DNA from: an uncultured Halomonas sp.
GTDB lineage: Bacteria > Pseudomonadota > Gammaproteobacteria > Pseudomonadales > Halomonadaceae
Direction of reading: 5' to 3'
Length of the DNA: 64,000 nucleotides
NCBI RefSeq assembly: GCF_947501415.1
Contig: NZ_CANMVL010000033.1
Span: 1 to 64,000, forward strand
In this document: piece after piece, positions 1 through 8,560 of the stretch
Layout: every line of letters begins with the position of its first letter
How positions within the stretch are numbered: the first letter of the stretch is position 1
The notes under the pieces: model-generated
The model's database searches: none
Told to the model about the DNA's origin: nothing
The model's input: the letters and a program-made list of their open reading frames with translations, nothing else
Program-made: the position numbers and the translations under genes

Positions 1-76
1 CGCCCGTAGCTCAGCTGGATAGAGTACCTGACTACGAATCAGGTGGTCGGAGGTTCGAATCCTCCCGGGCGCGCCA
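1..76 (+). tRNA. tRNA-Arg (anticodon ACG), 5' base outside the window
   Basis: The sequence folds as a cloverleaf. The acceptor arm is positions 1-6 paired with 66-71, and the missing first G would pair with C72. The anticodon loop CTACGAA gives anticodon ACG, which reads CGU and, when A34 is deaminated to inosine, CGC and CGA. A TTCGAAT T-loop and an encoded 3' CCA (74-76) are present. Only the first nucleotide is cut off by the window edge. A terminator hairpin follows at once, so this is the last gene of its transcript. Confidence 0.96.
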
Positions 77-82
77 GATACC

Positions 83-116
83 GACCCGTCCTCTCGCAGG
101 GCGGGTCTTCTGTTTT
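83..116 (+). terminator. Rho-independent terminator of tRNA-Arg
   Basis: Stem GACCCG (83-88) pairs with CGGGTC (102-107), followed by the T-rich tract CTTCTGTTTT. It lies seven bases after the tRNA CCA end. Confidence 0.75.
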
Positions 117-183
117 GTTTATGATGTTTTCTCGCTAGCCGGACCGGCCGTACCCATAATGGGCGCTGGCTCCGCGATCGTTT

Positions 184-220
184 GAGGCGCCGTCGCCATT
201 GCGACGTGCGCCTCTTTTTT
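184..220 (+). terminator. Strong rightward terminator with no obvious gene in front
   Basis: GAGGCGC (184-190) pairs with GCGCCTC (208-214) and CGTCGC (191-196) pairs with GCGACG (201-206), with one bulged T and a CATT loop, followed by six T. The tRNA-Arg terminator already lies at 83-116 and no open reading frame lies between, so this is either a back-up terminator or the end of an unrecognised short RNA. Confidence 0.7.
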
Positions 221-232
221 GCCTGCCCCAGT

Positions 233-357
233 GTCTTTCTTTCTTGCCCTAGTGTCTTTCTTTCCTGCGATACTGCCTTTCTTTCCTCGGTTAATGCCGT
301 TCTTTCCTCGGTAATGCCGTTCTTTCCTGAGAATAGTGTCTGTCTATCCTGCAGTGG
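233..357. repeat. Imperfect tandem repeat, about six units of 20-22 bp
   Basis: Successive units begin at 233, 254, 275, 296, 316 and 338. They share the core G(C/T)C(T/G)(T/G)TCTTTCCT followed by a variable A/T/G-rich tail. The tract is pyrimidine-rich on the + strand and ends about 8 bp before the dusC stop codon, so it lies in the 3' flank of dusC. No gene is seen in 117-364. Confidence 0.75.
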
Positions 358-364
358 CGTCAGC

Positions 365-1408
365 TTACCCCGCCGCCGCGCCTGCCAGGCTTGGACCAGG
401 GCTGGCTGGCTCCGCACCGTCTGCCTGCAGGCCCGCCAGTAGCTCGTCGAGCAGGGTGAGCCGCTTGACTCGCTGGAAGCGGCGAGCCGCCTCGGCGTCT
501 GCCCGGCGCATATGATTGAGCCACTGCTTGATCAACGAGGCCACGATGCGTTCGGGAAGGATCTTGCGCTTGAGGGTCGCGAACTCGTGCAGGATCTCTG
601 CCCGCGCCGCCCAGGGCGTGACTGCCAGTCGCTTGCCGGTGAGGTGCCAGTGGCGAATGCGGGCCGCCAGCCAGGGGTCGGCCAGGGCGCCACGGCCCAG
701 CATGACATGTCGACAGCCGGAGAGCGTGCGAGCCTTCCAGTAGTCCTCGAGAGTCCAGATATCACCATTGGCGATCACCGGAATGGTGAGGTCGCGTCGT
801 ATGCGGCCGATCCACTCCCAGTGGGCCGGTGGGCGATAGCCCTCTTCGCGGGTACGGCCGTGCACCACCAGGTGCCGGGCGCCACCGGCCTGGGCGGCGC
901 GGCCACAGGCCAGCGCCAGGCGGCGGTCGGCGAACCCCAGGCGAATCTTGGCGGTCACCGGGATGCAGTGGCCTACCGCCTCGTGGACGGCGGCAACCGC
1001 GACATGCACGCGCCGCGGGTCGCGTAGCAGCGAGGCACCTCCATCATGACGATTGACGAGCTTGGCCGGGCAGCCGAAGTTGAGATCGATGCCGATGGCA
1101 CCGAGGCGCAATGCCTGGGCGGCGTTGGCGGCCAGGGCCGCGGGGTCGGAGCCGAGCAGCTGCAGCTGGACCGGTACGCCCGAGGGAGTCGTCCTTGGGG
1201 AGTGCTGAAGTTCGGGGCAGTGCTTGTAGAAGACCCGTGGCGGCAGGCGGGCATCGACCACGCGGACAAACTCGGTGACCACCCAGTCGAAGCCCGCCTG
1301 TCGGGTCAGCAGGGCTCGGGTATCGGCGTCGATGACGCCCTCCATGGGGGCCAGGCCGAGACGTCCGGGAGTATCTTGTAGTAAATTAACAACGCTGACT
1401 TCCACCAT
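365..1408 (-). CDS. dusC: tRNA-dihydrouridine(16) synthase DusC
   Basis: FMN-dependent reductase that makes dihydrouridine in the tRNA D-loop; the DusC subfamily acts on U16. The protein (about 347 aa from this start) has the N-terminal LAPMEGV motif, ITEFVRVVD-type block (here VTEFVRVVD), the catalytic-Cys block DLNFGCPAK, KIRLG, VVHGRTREEGY and the flavin-phosphate stretch VIANGDIW / MLGRGAL. The VTEFVRVVD and CPELQ blocks fit DusC better than DusA or DusB, by recall of the family. The start is uncertain. ATG at 1408 is chosen over a TTG at 1432, which would put the start inside a palindrome; both add residues upstream of the usual beginning near LAPMEG. It is divergent from the oad operon. 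Confidence 0.93.
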   Translation of the reverse strand: MVEVSVVNLLQDTPGRLGLAPMEGVIDADTRALLTRQAGFDWVVTEFVRVVDARLPPRVFYKHCPELQHSPRTTPSGVPVQLQLLGSDPAALAANAAQALRLGAIGIDLNFGCPAKLVNRHDGGASLLRDPRRVHVAVAAVHEAVGHCIPVTAKIRLGFADRRLALACGRAAQAGGARHLVVHGRTREEGYRPPAHWEWIGRIRRDLTIPVIANGDIWTLEDYWKARTLSGCRHVMLGRGALADPWLAARIRHWHLTGKRLAVTPWAARAEILHEFATLKRKILPERIVASLIKQWLNHMRRADAEAARRFQRVKRLTLLDELLAGLQADGAEPASPGPSLAGAAAG

Positions 1409-1430
1409 GACCCCATTGCAATTTGTCGAC

Positions 1431-1443
1431 AACCTGGCAGGTT
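1431..1443. promoter_or_regulatory. Short palindrome between dusC and oadG
   Basis: AACCTG-G-CAGGTT is a perfect 6-1-6 inverted repeat in the 118-bp divergent space. It is the size of a small operator, but no regulator is recognised and no clear -35/-10 pair was found around it. Confidence 0.25.
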
Positions 1444-1526
1444 ATAGCATTGCAGATTCTACGCAAGCCACCCAGCATGGCATGACAGCGCCGGTGGTGG
1501 CGGACCATTCACAAGGGAGGCGCCCA

Positions 1527-1784
1527 ATGCAGGATATGCAGCTTCTGGAGGAGGGACTTTCCCTCATGGCCCTGGGGATGGGCTTTGTTTTTGTTTTTCT
1601 TACCTTGCTAGTCATTGTGACCACCTTGATGTCGAAGTTTATCGGTCGCTTCTTCCCCGAGCCTGTGACGCCGGCGGTGCCGACGACACGTGGCCGCGCA
1701 GCCTCTCAGGCGAGTCAGAACGAGGATGTCATGGTGGCGATCTCTGCCGCGGTGCATCGCTATCGCCGCCGCCACCGTCGCTGA
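1527..1784 (+). CDS. oadG: Oxaloacetate decarboxylase gamma subunit OadG
   Basis: Small membrane subunit (85 aa) of the Na+-translocating oxaloacetate decarboxylase. It has one hydrophobic segment (about residues 11-35), then a Pro/Thr-rich linker and a basic C-terminus ending HRYRRRHRR. In the family, gamma anchors the alpha subunit to beta. The start at 1527 is set by GGGAGG at 1515-1520, six bases upstream. Reading frames that start further upstream are not supported. It is first of oadG-oadA-oadB, the usual order. Identification rests on context, size and topology, since gamma subunits are poorly conserved. Confidence 0.9.
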   Translation: MQDMQLLEEGLSLMALGMGFVFVFLTLLVIVTTLMSKFIGRFFPEPVTPAVPTTRGRAASQASQNEDVMVAISAAVHRYRRRHRR

Positions 1785-1839
1785 CCCCTCCTTCTCCGGT
1801 TTCTTTCCTACCACCATCCACAACACCAAGGTCACCCCC

Positions 1840-3681
1840 ATGACTGACAACGCTCGCCCGCTGGGCATTACCGATGTCGTCCTGCGCGACGCCCACCAGT
1901 CGCTGTTTGCTACCCGCATGCGCCTGGATGACATGCTTCCCATCGCCGAGAAGCTCGACCGTGTCGGCTTCTGGTCGCTGGAATCCTGGGGCGGGGCCAC
2001 CTTCGACGCCTGTATCCGCTACCTCGGCGAGGATCCGTGGGAGCGGATACGGGCGTTGAAGGCCGCCATGCCCAATACTCCCCAGCAGATGCTGCTGCGT
2101 GGCCAGAATCTGCTTGGCTATCGCCATTACGCCGACGATGTGGTGGATCGCTTCGTCGAGCGCGCCAGGACCAATGGCGTCGATGTCTTCCGGGTCTTCG
2201 ATGCCATGAACGACCCGCGCAACCTGGAGCGTGCCATTCAGGCGGTGCGCAAGGTCGAGGGTCACGCCCAGGGCACGCTCTCCTATACCGTGAGCCCGGT
2301 GCACACCCTGGATGGCTGGGTGGAGCTCGGCAGGACCATCGCCGACATGGGGGCCGACTCGCTCTGCATCAAGGACATGGCGGGGCTGCTGAAGCCCTAC
2401 GATGCCTATGAACTGGTCTCCAGGCTCAAGAAGGCCGTGGACCTCCCCATCCACATGCAGTGTCATGCCACCACCGGCATGTCCACCGCTACCGCCATCA
2501 AGGCCGCCGAGGCGGGCATCGACAACGTCGATACCGCCATCTCCTCGATGTCCATGACCTACGGTCATAGCCCCACCGAATCCGTGGTGGCCATTCTCCA
2601 GGGCAGCGAGCGCGACACCGGCCTGGACCTCGAGCTGCTCGAGGAGATCGCCGCCTATTTCCGCGAGGTGCGCAAGAAGTACGCCGCCTTCGAGGGCTCG
2701 CTGAAGGGCATCGATTCACGCATCCTGATCGCCCAGGTGCCGGGCGGCATGCTGACCAACATGGAGGGGCAGCTCAAGGAGCAGGGGGCCGGCGACAAGC
2801 TTGACGACGTTCTCCAGGAGATACCGCGCGTGCGCGAGGACCTGGGCTTTATCCCGCTGGTGACGCCCACCTCCCAGATCGTCGGCACCCAGGCGGTGAT
2901 GAACGTGATGATGGGGGAGCGCTACAAGTCGATCTCCAAGGAGGTCCAGGCGCTGCTCAAGGGCGAGTATGGTGCCGCCCCGGCGCCGTTCGACAAGGAG
3001 CTGCAGGCACGCGTGCTGGAAGGGGGCGAGCCGATCACCTGCCGTCCGGCCGACAACCTGAGCCCCGAGATGGACAGGCTGGCCGCCGAGCTCAAGGAGA
3101 AGGCCAGGGCCGACGGCATCCGTCTGGCCGAGGGCGAGCGCGAGATCGACGACGTGCTGACCTATGCGCTGTTCCCCCAGATCGGCCTGAAGTTCCTCGC
3201 CAACCGCGATAACCCCGACGCCTTCGAGCCGGCGCCCCAGGCGCCAGGCAGTGAGAGCCCCGATGCCGGCGCCAAGCTGCCGGCCGCTTCACGGAAGGAC
3301 GGGGCAGAGCCCAAGGCGCCGGCCACCGGCCCCGAGACCTACACCGTCAAGGTCAACGGCAAGGCCTACGTGGTCGAGGTCGCCGAAGGCGGCGAGGTCG
3401 GGGCCATTCAGGAGCAGGCCGCACCGGCTGCCGCCGCCTCAGCCCCCGCCGCGAGCGGCGAAGCGTCGCCCGGCGAGACGATCACTGCCCCCCTGGCCGG
3501 CAATATCTTCAAGGTCAACGTGCGTGAGGGTGACAGCGTCGCCGAGGGGGATGTGGTGATTATCCTCGAGGCGATGAAGATGGAGACCGAGGTGCGTGCC
3601 TCAAGCGCCGGCACCGTTTCCGCCGTCAAGGTCGGCGAGGGTGACAGCGTCGCCGTCGGTGACGTGCTGATCGAGCTCTAA
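1840..3681 (+). CDS. oadA: Oxaloacetate decarboxylase alpha subunit, biotin-dependent
   Basis: Cytoplasmic carboxyltransferase/biotin-carrier subunit (613 aa). It moves the C4 carboxyl of oxaloacetate to biotin, leaving pyruvate. The N-terminus (about 1-300) is an HMGL-like TIM barrel beginning [12 protein letters not shown], with the metal-site and active-site blocks of the transcarboxylase family (for example MQCHATTG). A conserved carboxylase region follows, then an Ala/Pro-rich linker (about 460-535). The C-terminal biotinyl domain has the EAMKME motif with biotinyl-Lys at about residue 580. The ATG at 1840 follows oadG by 55 bp and begins [11 protein letters not shown]. Consumption of oxaloacetate is coupled to Na+ export through oadB, apt for a halophile. 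Confidence 0.96.
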   Translation: MTDNARPLGITDVVLRDAHQSLFATRMRLDDMLPIAEKLDRVGFWSLESWGGATFDACIRYLGEDPWERIRALKAAMPNTPQQMLLRGQNLLGYRHYADDVVDRFVERARTNGVDVFRVFDAMNDPRNLERAIQAVRKVEGHAQGTLSYTVSPVHTLDGWVELGRTIADMGADSLCIKDMAGLLKPYDAYELVSRLKKAVDLPIHMQCHATTGMSTATAIKAAEAGIDNVDTAISSMSMTYGHSPTESVVAILQGSERDTGLDLELLEEIAAYFREVRKKYAAFEGSLKGIDSRILIAQVPGGMLTNMEGQLKEQGAGDKLDDVLQEIPRVREDLGFIPLVTPTSQIVGTQAVMNVMMGERYKSISKEVQALLKGEYGAAPAPFDKELQARVLEGGEPITCRPADNLSPEMDRLAAELKEKARADGIRLAEGEREIDDVLTYALFPQIGLKFLANRDNPDAFEPAPQAPGSESPDAGAKLPAASRKDGAEPKAPATGPETYTVKVNGKAYVVEVAEGGEVGAIQEQAAPAAAASAPAASGEASPGETITAPLAGNIFKVNVREGDSVAEGDVVIILEAMKMETEVRASSAGTVSAVKVGEGDSVAVGDVLIEL

Positions 3682-3691
3682 GGGACCTGTC

Positions 3692-5014
3692 ATGGAGAAA
3701 CTACTGACACTCTGGTACGGCTCGGGGGTCTATAACCTGACCCCGGGCCAGGCCGTGATGATTCTGGTCGGCATGTTGCTGCTCTATCTGGCCATCGCCA
3801 AGAAGTTCGAGCCGCTGCTGCTGGTACCGATCGGCTTCGGTGGCATTCTGGCCAATATTCCCGAGGCGGGCCTGGCGCTGTCGGCGCTGGACCAGGCCAT
3901 CGAGGTGGCCAAGCCGGCGGTGCTGGAGCGGATCGCCGGGGCCCTAGGGGTGGCCCTCGACCCTCAGGCGAGCGCCGAGGCGTGGCGCGAACTCCTCAAG
4001 GGGGTGGTCGAGGAGGAGGCCACGGCGGATGCGCTGCGCGCGGGACGCGATGTGGCAGCCAGTGTCGGCTACGGTGACGGCATGCTCTACAGCTTCTACA
4101 AGGTCGCCATCGCCTCCGGTATCGCTCCGCTGATCATCTTCATGGGCGTGGGGGCGATGACCGACTTCGGGCCGCTGCTGGCCAATCCGCGTACCCTGTT
4201 CCTGGGGGCGGCCGCGCAGTTCGGCATCTTCGCCACCCTGTTCGGGGCGGTGGGACTCTCGTCGCTGGGGGTGATGGACTTCTCGCTCAACCAGGCCGCC
4301 GCCATCGGCATCATCGGTGGCGCCGACGGCCCCACCTCGATCTATGTGTCGAGCGTGCTGGCCCCGGAGCTGCTGGGGGCGATCGCCGTGGCGGCCTACG
4401 CCTACATGGCGCTGGTGCCGCTGATCCAGCCGCCGATCATGCGGCTGCTGACCAGCCAGAAGGAGCGCGAGATCACCATGACCCAGCTGCGGCCGGTGTC
4501 GAAGCGCGAGAAGATCGCCTTCCCCATCGCCATCCTGTTGCTGGTCGCCTTCTTTCTGCCCGATGCGGCGCCGCTGCTGGGGATGTTCTGCTTCGGTAAC
4601 CTGATGCGCGAGTGCGGGGTGGTGGAGCGTCTCTCGGACACGGCACAGAATGCGCTGATCAATATCGTCACCATCATCCTGGGCCTCTCGGTGGGCTCCA
4701 AGCTGATGGCCGACAGCTTCCTGGCCGTGGAGACCCTGGGGATCCTGTCCCTGGGCATCGTGGCCTTCGGAATCGGCACCTGCGCCGGCGTGCTGATGGC
4801 CAAGCTGCTGAACGTGGTCAGTCGTGTTCCGATCAACCCGCTGATCGGCTCGGCGGGTGTCTCGGCGGTGCCGATGGCGGCCCGGGTCTCCAACAAGGTG
4901 GGGCTCGAGGCCAACCCGCACAACTTCCTGTTGATGCATGCCATGGGGCCCAATGTGGCCGGGGTCATCGGCTCGGCGGTGGCCGCGGGGGTGATGATCA
5001 AGTATCTCGGCTGA
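3692..5014 (+). CDS. oadB: Oxaloacetate decarboxylase beta subunit, Na+ pump
   Basis: Integral membrane subunit (440 aa) that decarboxylates carboxybiotin and exports Na+. It is strongly hydrophobic with about nine to eleven membrane segments. Family blocks visible are the GFGGILAN stretch near residue 50, [13 protein letters not shown] in the middle and [18 protein letters not shown] near the end. The charged insert at about residues 70-130, between the first two membrane blocks, is a soluble loop. It starts 10 bp after oadA and is followed by a terminator, so oadGAB is a closed operon. Confidence 0.96.
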   Translation: MEKLLTLWYGSGVYNLTPGQAVMILVGMLLLYLAIAKKFEPLLLVPIGFGGILANIPEAGLALSALDQAIEVAKPAVLERIAGALGVALDPQASAEAWRELLKGVVEEEATADALRAGRDVAASVGYGDGMLYSFYKVAIASGIAPLIIFMGVGAMTDFGPLLANPRTLFLGAAAQFGIFATLFGAVGLSSLGVMDFSLNQAAAIGIIGGADGPTSIYVSSVLAPELLGAIAVAAYAYMALVPLIQPPIMRLLTSQKEREITMTQLRPVSKREKIAFPIAILLLVAFFLPDAAPLLGMFCFGNLMRECGVVERLSDTAQNALINIVTIILGLSVGSKLMADSFLAVETLGILSLGIVAFGIGTCAGVLMAKLLNVVSRVPINPLIGSAGVSAVPMAARVSNKVGLEANPHNFLLMHAMGPNVAGVIGSAVAAGVMIKYLG

Positions 5015-5037
5015 TGACGGCATTGGCCATGCGAGTG

Positions 5038-5070
5038 AAAGGCGCCCGCGGGCGCCTTTCTTTGTTTTTC
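5038..5070 (+). terminator. Terminator of the oadGAB operon
   Basis: AAAGGCGCC (5038-5046) pairs perfectly with GGCGCCTTT (5051-5059) around a CGCG loop, followed by CTTTGTTTTTC. Confidence 0.88.
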
Positions 5071-5116
5071 TCGAATGCCTTTCCGAGCACCTGTCCGACT
5101 GCTTTTCGAGCCCGGG

Positions 5117-5737
5117 TCAATCGTCGGCGAGAATCTCGAGGTTGCCGCGCAACCGCGAGGCCAGCGGACTCAGGTCGACCTCGACATCACTCGGCCAGCC
5201 AACGGTCAGCCAGACACCCTCGGCGGCGTAATCGGCCTCTTCCACCGGGATCCGGCGCTCGCTCAGCCAGCCGCGCGCCTCGGCCTCGCCCGAGAAGTCG
5301 ACCCGGAGCCTCAGGGCGGTACGCTCGACCACCTCGCGACGGGGCAGTACCTCCAATGCCTGGGAGACCGCCTGGGCGTAGGCTCGGGCCAGTCCGCCGG
5401 TGCCTAGCTTGGTGCCGCCGAAGTAGCGGATGACCACGCAGCCCGCCTGACCCAGCCCGGAGCCTTCGAGTACCTGAAACATGGGGCGCCCGGCGGTTCC
5501 GCCGGGTTCGCCATCATCGGAGAAGCCAATGGCCGCCTGCTCACCGGGAGGCCCGGCAATAAAGGCGGTGCAGTGGTGGCTGGCGCTGGGGTGGCGCTCG
5601 CGCGCTAGTGCCAGCAGCGTCTCGAAGTCGGCGATGGTCGGGGCATGGCAGAGCCAGGTGATAAAGCGGCTCTTCTCCACCTCCAGTTCGCTCTCCTGCC
5701 ATTCGCCGGGGGGCAGGTCGGGTACCGGGTAACGCAT
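5117..5737 (-). CDS. yigZ: YigZ/IMPACT family protein
   Basis: 206-aa protein of the UPF0029/IMPACT family. The N-terminal IMPACT domain carries the hallmark blocks EVEKSRFI, SHHCTAFI, GFSDDGEPGGTAG and VIRYFGGTKLGTGGLARAY; a DUF1949-type domain forms the C-terminal 60-70 residues. The biochemical role in bacteria is not firmly established; eukaryotic IMPACT acts on translational control. Its ATG overlaps the stop codon of the upstream S24 protease gene (TGATG), so the two are translationally coupled and probably share the LexA-controlled promoter, which is an unusual setting. Confidence 0.93.
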   Translation of the reverse strand: MRYPVPDLPPGEWQESELEVEKSRFITWLCHAPTIADFETLLALARERHPSASHHCTAFIAGPPGEQAAIGFSDDGEPGGTAGRPMFQVLEGSGLGQAGCVVIRYFGGTKLGTGGLARAYAQAVSQALEVLPRREVVERTALRLRVDFSGEAEARGWLSERRIPVEEADYAAEGVWLTVGWPSDVEVDLSPLASRLRGNLEILADD

Positions 5738-6231
5738 CAGGCGGCCAGCTCGCCCTGACGCACCACGCCCATCACCATGCCCAGCACCTGGATATCACTA
5801 TTCTTGAGGAAGATGGGGGCCATCTGCCGGTTGGCGGGTTGCAGACGCACGCCGGACTTTTCGATATAGAGCTTCTTCAGGGTGACCTCCTGATCATTGA
5901 TCATTACCACCGCGGTTTCGCCATTCTCGGCACTCTCGCACTGTTCGATAATAATGACATCTCCGTCGAAGATATTGCACTCCACCATGGAGTCTCCGCG
6001 AACGCGCAGGGCGTAGGTATTGCGACGTACCATGCGACGAGGAACGCGAATATGGCTGACGCTGGGGCAGGCCTCGATGGGCATCCCCGCCGCGACGCTA
6101 CCCAGCAGGGGGATATCGACCATTGCCTGGCTCTCGTCCTGGGGACCACCAGGAAGGGGGCATGGCGACCACGACTCGGCGAGGCGCCGGTTGGGACGAC
6201 GTATCATGTACCGCGTGCTGGCCTCGAGCAT
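5737..6231 (-). CDS. LexA/UmuD-like S24 autoprotease lacking a DNA-binding domain
   Basis: 164-aa protein whose residues about 38-160 form the LexA/UmuD S24 serine-lysine protease fold. Visible are the cleavage-site region GSVAAGMP (Ala48-Gly49), the nucleophile in RGDSM (Ser81) and the general-base Lys in EVTLKK (Lys119). The first 37 residues (MLEASTRYM start) are too short and Arg/Pro-rich for the winged-helix domain of LexA, so it is built like UmuD, though no umuC lies beside it. The ATG at 6231 has an AGGAG site and a LexA box just upstream. Likely self-cleaves in the SOS response; its partner is unknown. A diverged phage-repressor remnant is an alternative, but the intact catalytic residues argue for function. 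Confidence 0.85.
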   Translation of the reverse strand: MLEASTRYMIRRPNRRLAESWSPCPLPGGPQDESQAMVDIPLLGSVAAGMPIEACPSVSHIRVPRRMVRRNTYALRVRGDSMVECNIFDGDVIIIEQCESAENGETAVVMINDQEVTLKKLYIEKSGVRLQPANRQMAPIFLKNSDIQVLGMVMGVVRQGELAA

Positions 6232-6241
6232 GGTATATCTC

Positions 6242-6257
6242 CTGTTGAAACATACAG
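6242..6257 (-). promoter_or_regulatory. LexA (SOS) box for the S24 protease-yigZ operon
   Basis: On the - strand the sequence reads CTGTATGTTTCAACAG, a perfect CTGT-N8-ACAG match to the gammaproteobacterial LexA consensus. It ends 10 bp before the start codon and touches the AGGAG ribosome-binding site. An extended -10 (TG-C-TATGCT on the - strand, hexamer at 6267-6272) lies just upstream, so bound LexA would cover the transcription start region. Confidence 0.8.
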
Positions 6258-6421
6258 TGTCTAGGGAGCATAGCAGGGACGCTAAATCTGGCAAGGTGGG
6301 GAATCGACGATGCGCTTGATGCACGTCAACTGCGACCGGCTGACGCGGTGTCCCTCTCTGGCAGGAAAAGGGCTTTACGTGTAGAGTCTCGGGCCAAACT
6401 ACCCATCCACCGGAGTGTGTC

Positions 6422-7066
6422 TTGACCCTGCGCCTGCAAGCTAGTGACCTGGCCTGTGAACGGGATGACCGGTGGCTGTTCGAGGGCCTCGACCTCGATA
6501 TTCGAGGGGGCGAGATCGTGCGCGTTGAGGGTCCCAACGGCAGCGGCAAGACCACCCTGCTCAAGATCCTCTCGGGACAGCTCGCCGACTATCAGGGTGA
6601 GTTGTTCTGGAACGAGCGCCCGATGCGCCAGGCGCGCCAGGCCTTTCTCGAGAACCTGCTCTACCTGGGGCATGCTCCGGGCGTGAAGGCGGCCCTGACG
6701 CCGCTCGAGAATCTCGCCTGGTACCAGGCGTTGGCCGGTGAGCCGGTTCAGGAGACAGCGCGACTGGCGGCGCTGGAAGCGGTGGGGCTGGCCGGCTTCG
6801 AGGATCTACCCGCGGGCCAGCTCTCCGCCGGGCAACAGCGCCGGGTGGCGCTGGCCCGGCTGGAGTTGACGCCGCGGCCGCTTTGGGTACTCGATGAACC
6901 CTTTACCGCCATCGATCGCGAAGGCGTTGCGGCACTTGAGACTCGTCTCGTGGCACATGCCCGCTCGGGCGGTTGTGTGCTGGTGACCACCCATCATGAG
7001 CTCAAGGCGTCGCAGCAGCTTCGGCATATTCGTCTCGGCCGGGGAGGACAGGATGCCGAGCATTGA
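6422..7066 (+). CDS. ccmA: Heme exporter ATPase CcmA
   Basis: ATP-binding subunit (214 aa) of the CcmAB(CD) machine of System I cytochrome c maturation. It energises release of holo-CcmE carrying heme. Seen: Walker A GPNGSGKTT (about 38-46), ABC signature LSAGQQRR, Walker B LWVLDEP and the H-loop TTHHE. TTG at 6422 is taken as start because GGAG sits 6-8 bp upstream and no in-frame ATG or GTG precedes the conserved LQASDLACER segment. It opens the ccmABCDEFGHI operon and overlaps ccmB. Confidence 0.95.
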   Translation: MTLRLQASDLACERDDRWLFEGLDLDIRGGEIVRVEGPNGSGKTTLLKILSGQLADYQGELFWNERPMRQARQAFLENLLYLGHAPGVKAALTPLENLAWYQALAGEPVQETARLAALEAVGLAGFEDLPAGQLSAGQQRRVALARLELTPRPLWVLDEPFTAIDREGVAALETRLVAHARSGGCVLVTTHHELKASQQLRHIRLGRGGQDAEH

Positions 7067-7790
7067 CACGCGTATGAGCGAGGGTCGGCAGGGCAGCGAC
7101 GGGGAACCTCGCGGCGGTCTGCTGGTCGCAGTCTGGGCGACACTCAAGCGCGACTTGACCCTGCTGATGCGCCGGCGCAGCGAGGTGCTCAACCCACTGG
7201 TGTTTTTCGCCCTGGTGATCACCCTGTTCCCGATCGGCATCTCGCCGGACCCGGAGCTGCTGGCGACCATCGCCCCCGGGCTGCTGTGGGTGGCGGCGCT
7301 GCTGGCGGCACTGCTGTCTTTGGACAGCCTGTTTCGCAGCGACTATGAAGATGGCTCCCTCGAGCAGCTGCTGCTGACCCCACAACCGCTGGCCATGCTG
7401 GGGCTCGCCAAGGTGGCGGTTCACTGGCTGCTGACCGGCCTGCCCCTGGCGCTGATGGCGCCGCTGCTGGGCATCATGCTGGCACTGCCGTCGGGGAGCT
7501 ACCTGACCCTGGCATTCTCCCTGGCCCTGGGCACCGCCAGCCTGAGTCTGATCGGCGCCATCGGCGCGGCACTCACTGTCGGGCTGTCACGCGGTGGGGT
7601 GCTGCTGTCGTTGCTGGTGCTGCCACTCTATATCCCGGTACTGATCTTCGGCGCCGGGGCCGTGCAGGCAGCGATCATGGGGGATGGCGCCGCGGCGCAT
7701 CTGGCGATCCTCGGGGCCCTGCTGGCCCTGTCACTGATGCTCGCCCCCTGGGCGATCGCGGCATCGCTGCGCATCAGCATCAACGGTTGA
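7053..7790 (+). CDS. ccmB: Heme exporter membrane protein CcmB
   Basis: Polytopic inner-membrane partner of CcmA (245 aa, about six membrane segments). Conserved stretches include RRRSEVLNPLVFF, FPIGISPDPELL, DYEDGSLEQLLL and the C-terminal LPLYIPVLIFGAGAV. ATG 7053 is preferred over ATG 7074: it has GGGGAGG five bases upstream, while 7074 has none. That gives a 14-bp overlap with ccmA and an N-terminal tail of about 25 polar residues longer than in enterobacterial CcmB. Confidence 0.93.
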   Translation: MPSIDTRMSEGRQGSDGEPRGGLLVAVWATLKRDLTLLMRRRSEVLNPLVFFALVITLFPIGISPDPELLATIAPGLLWVAALLAALLSLDSLFRSDYEDGSLEQLLLTPQPLAMLGLAKVAVHWLLTGLPLALMAPLLGIMLALPSGSYLTLAFSLALGTASLSLIGAIGAALTVGLSRGGVLLSLLVLPLYIPVLIFGAGAVQAAIMGDGAAAHLAILGALLALSLMLAPWAIAASLRISING

Positions 7791-7810
7791 ACGTTCAAGC
7801 GAGAGACGCA

Positions 7811-8560
7811 ATGGGCAAGATCTGGTCCTTTATTCACAAGCTTGGTTCGCCCAAATGGTTCTACGGTATCAGCGCACGCCTGATGCCGTGGTTCTGGACC
7901 GCTGCCGTGGTGCTGATCCTGGCGGGCAGCGTCTGGGGACTGGCCTTCGCTCCGCAGGACTATCAGCAGGGCAACAGCTTCCGCATCATCTACGTACATG
8001 TCCCGGCGGCTTTCCTGGCCCAGTCGATCTTCGTCAGCATGGCGGTGGCGGGGCTGATCTTCATGGTCTGGAAGATCAAGGTCGCCGACATGGCGGCGGC
8101 GATGATGGCGCCGCTGGGCGCCGCCATGACCTTTATCGCACTGTTCTCCGGGGCGGTGTGGGGCGTGCCCACCTGGGGGACCTGGTGGATGTGGGATGCA
8201 CGCCTGACCTCGATGTTGATCCTGCTGTTCCTCTACCTGGGCGTCATCGCCCTGCGTGGCGCCTTCTCCAGTCGTGACAGCGGCTCGCGGGCGGCCTCGG
8301 TGCTGGCCATGGTCGGGGTGATCAATATCCCGATCATCAAGTACTCGGTGGACTGGTGGTACACCCTGCACCAGCCGGCCACCTTCAGCGTGACCTCCCG
8401 CCCGGCGATGCCGATGGAGATGTGGGCGCCGCTGTTGATCATGGTGCTGGGTTTCTACTGTTTCTTTATCGCCGTCACCCTGATGCGCACGCGCAGCGAG
8501 ATCCTGCGCCGTGAATCGAACAAGCGCTGGGTGCGCGAAATCGCCGGAGAGCAGGGCTGA
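7811..8560 (+). CDS. ccmC: Heme-handling protein CcmC
   Basis: Inner-membrane protein (249 aa, six predicted membrane segments) that presents heme to CcmE in the periplasm. It carries the tryptophan-rich WWD signature WGTWWMWDARLTS between membrane segments, and conserved His residues in the periplasmic loops (YVHVPAA and TLHQPA). ATG 7811 begins MGKIWSFIHKLGSP and has GAGAGA upstream; a TTG at 7787 overlapping ccmB is a weaker option. It lies between ccmB and ccmD as usual. Confidence 0.95.
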   Translation: MGKIWSFIHKLGSPKWFYGISARLMPWFWTAAVVLILAGSVWGLAFAPQDYQQGNSFRIIYVHVPAAFLAQSIFVSMAVAGLIFMVWKIKVADMAAAMMAPLGAAMTFIALFSGAVWGVPTWGTWWMWDARLTSMLILLFLYLGVIALRGAFSSRDSGSRAASVLAMVGVINIPIIKYSVDWWYTLHQPATFSVTSRPAMPMEMWAPLLIMVLGFYCFFIAVTLMRTRSEILRRESNKRWVREIAGEQG

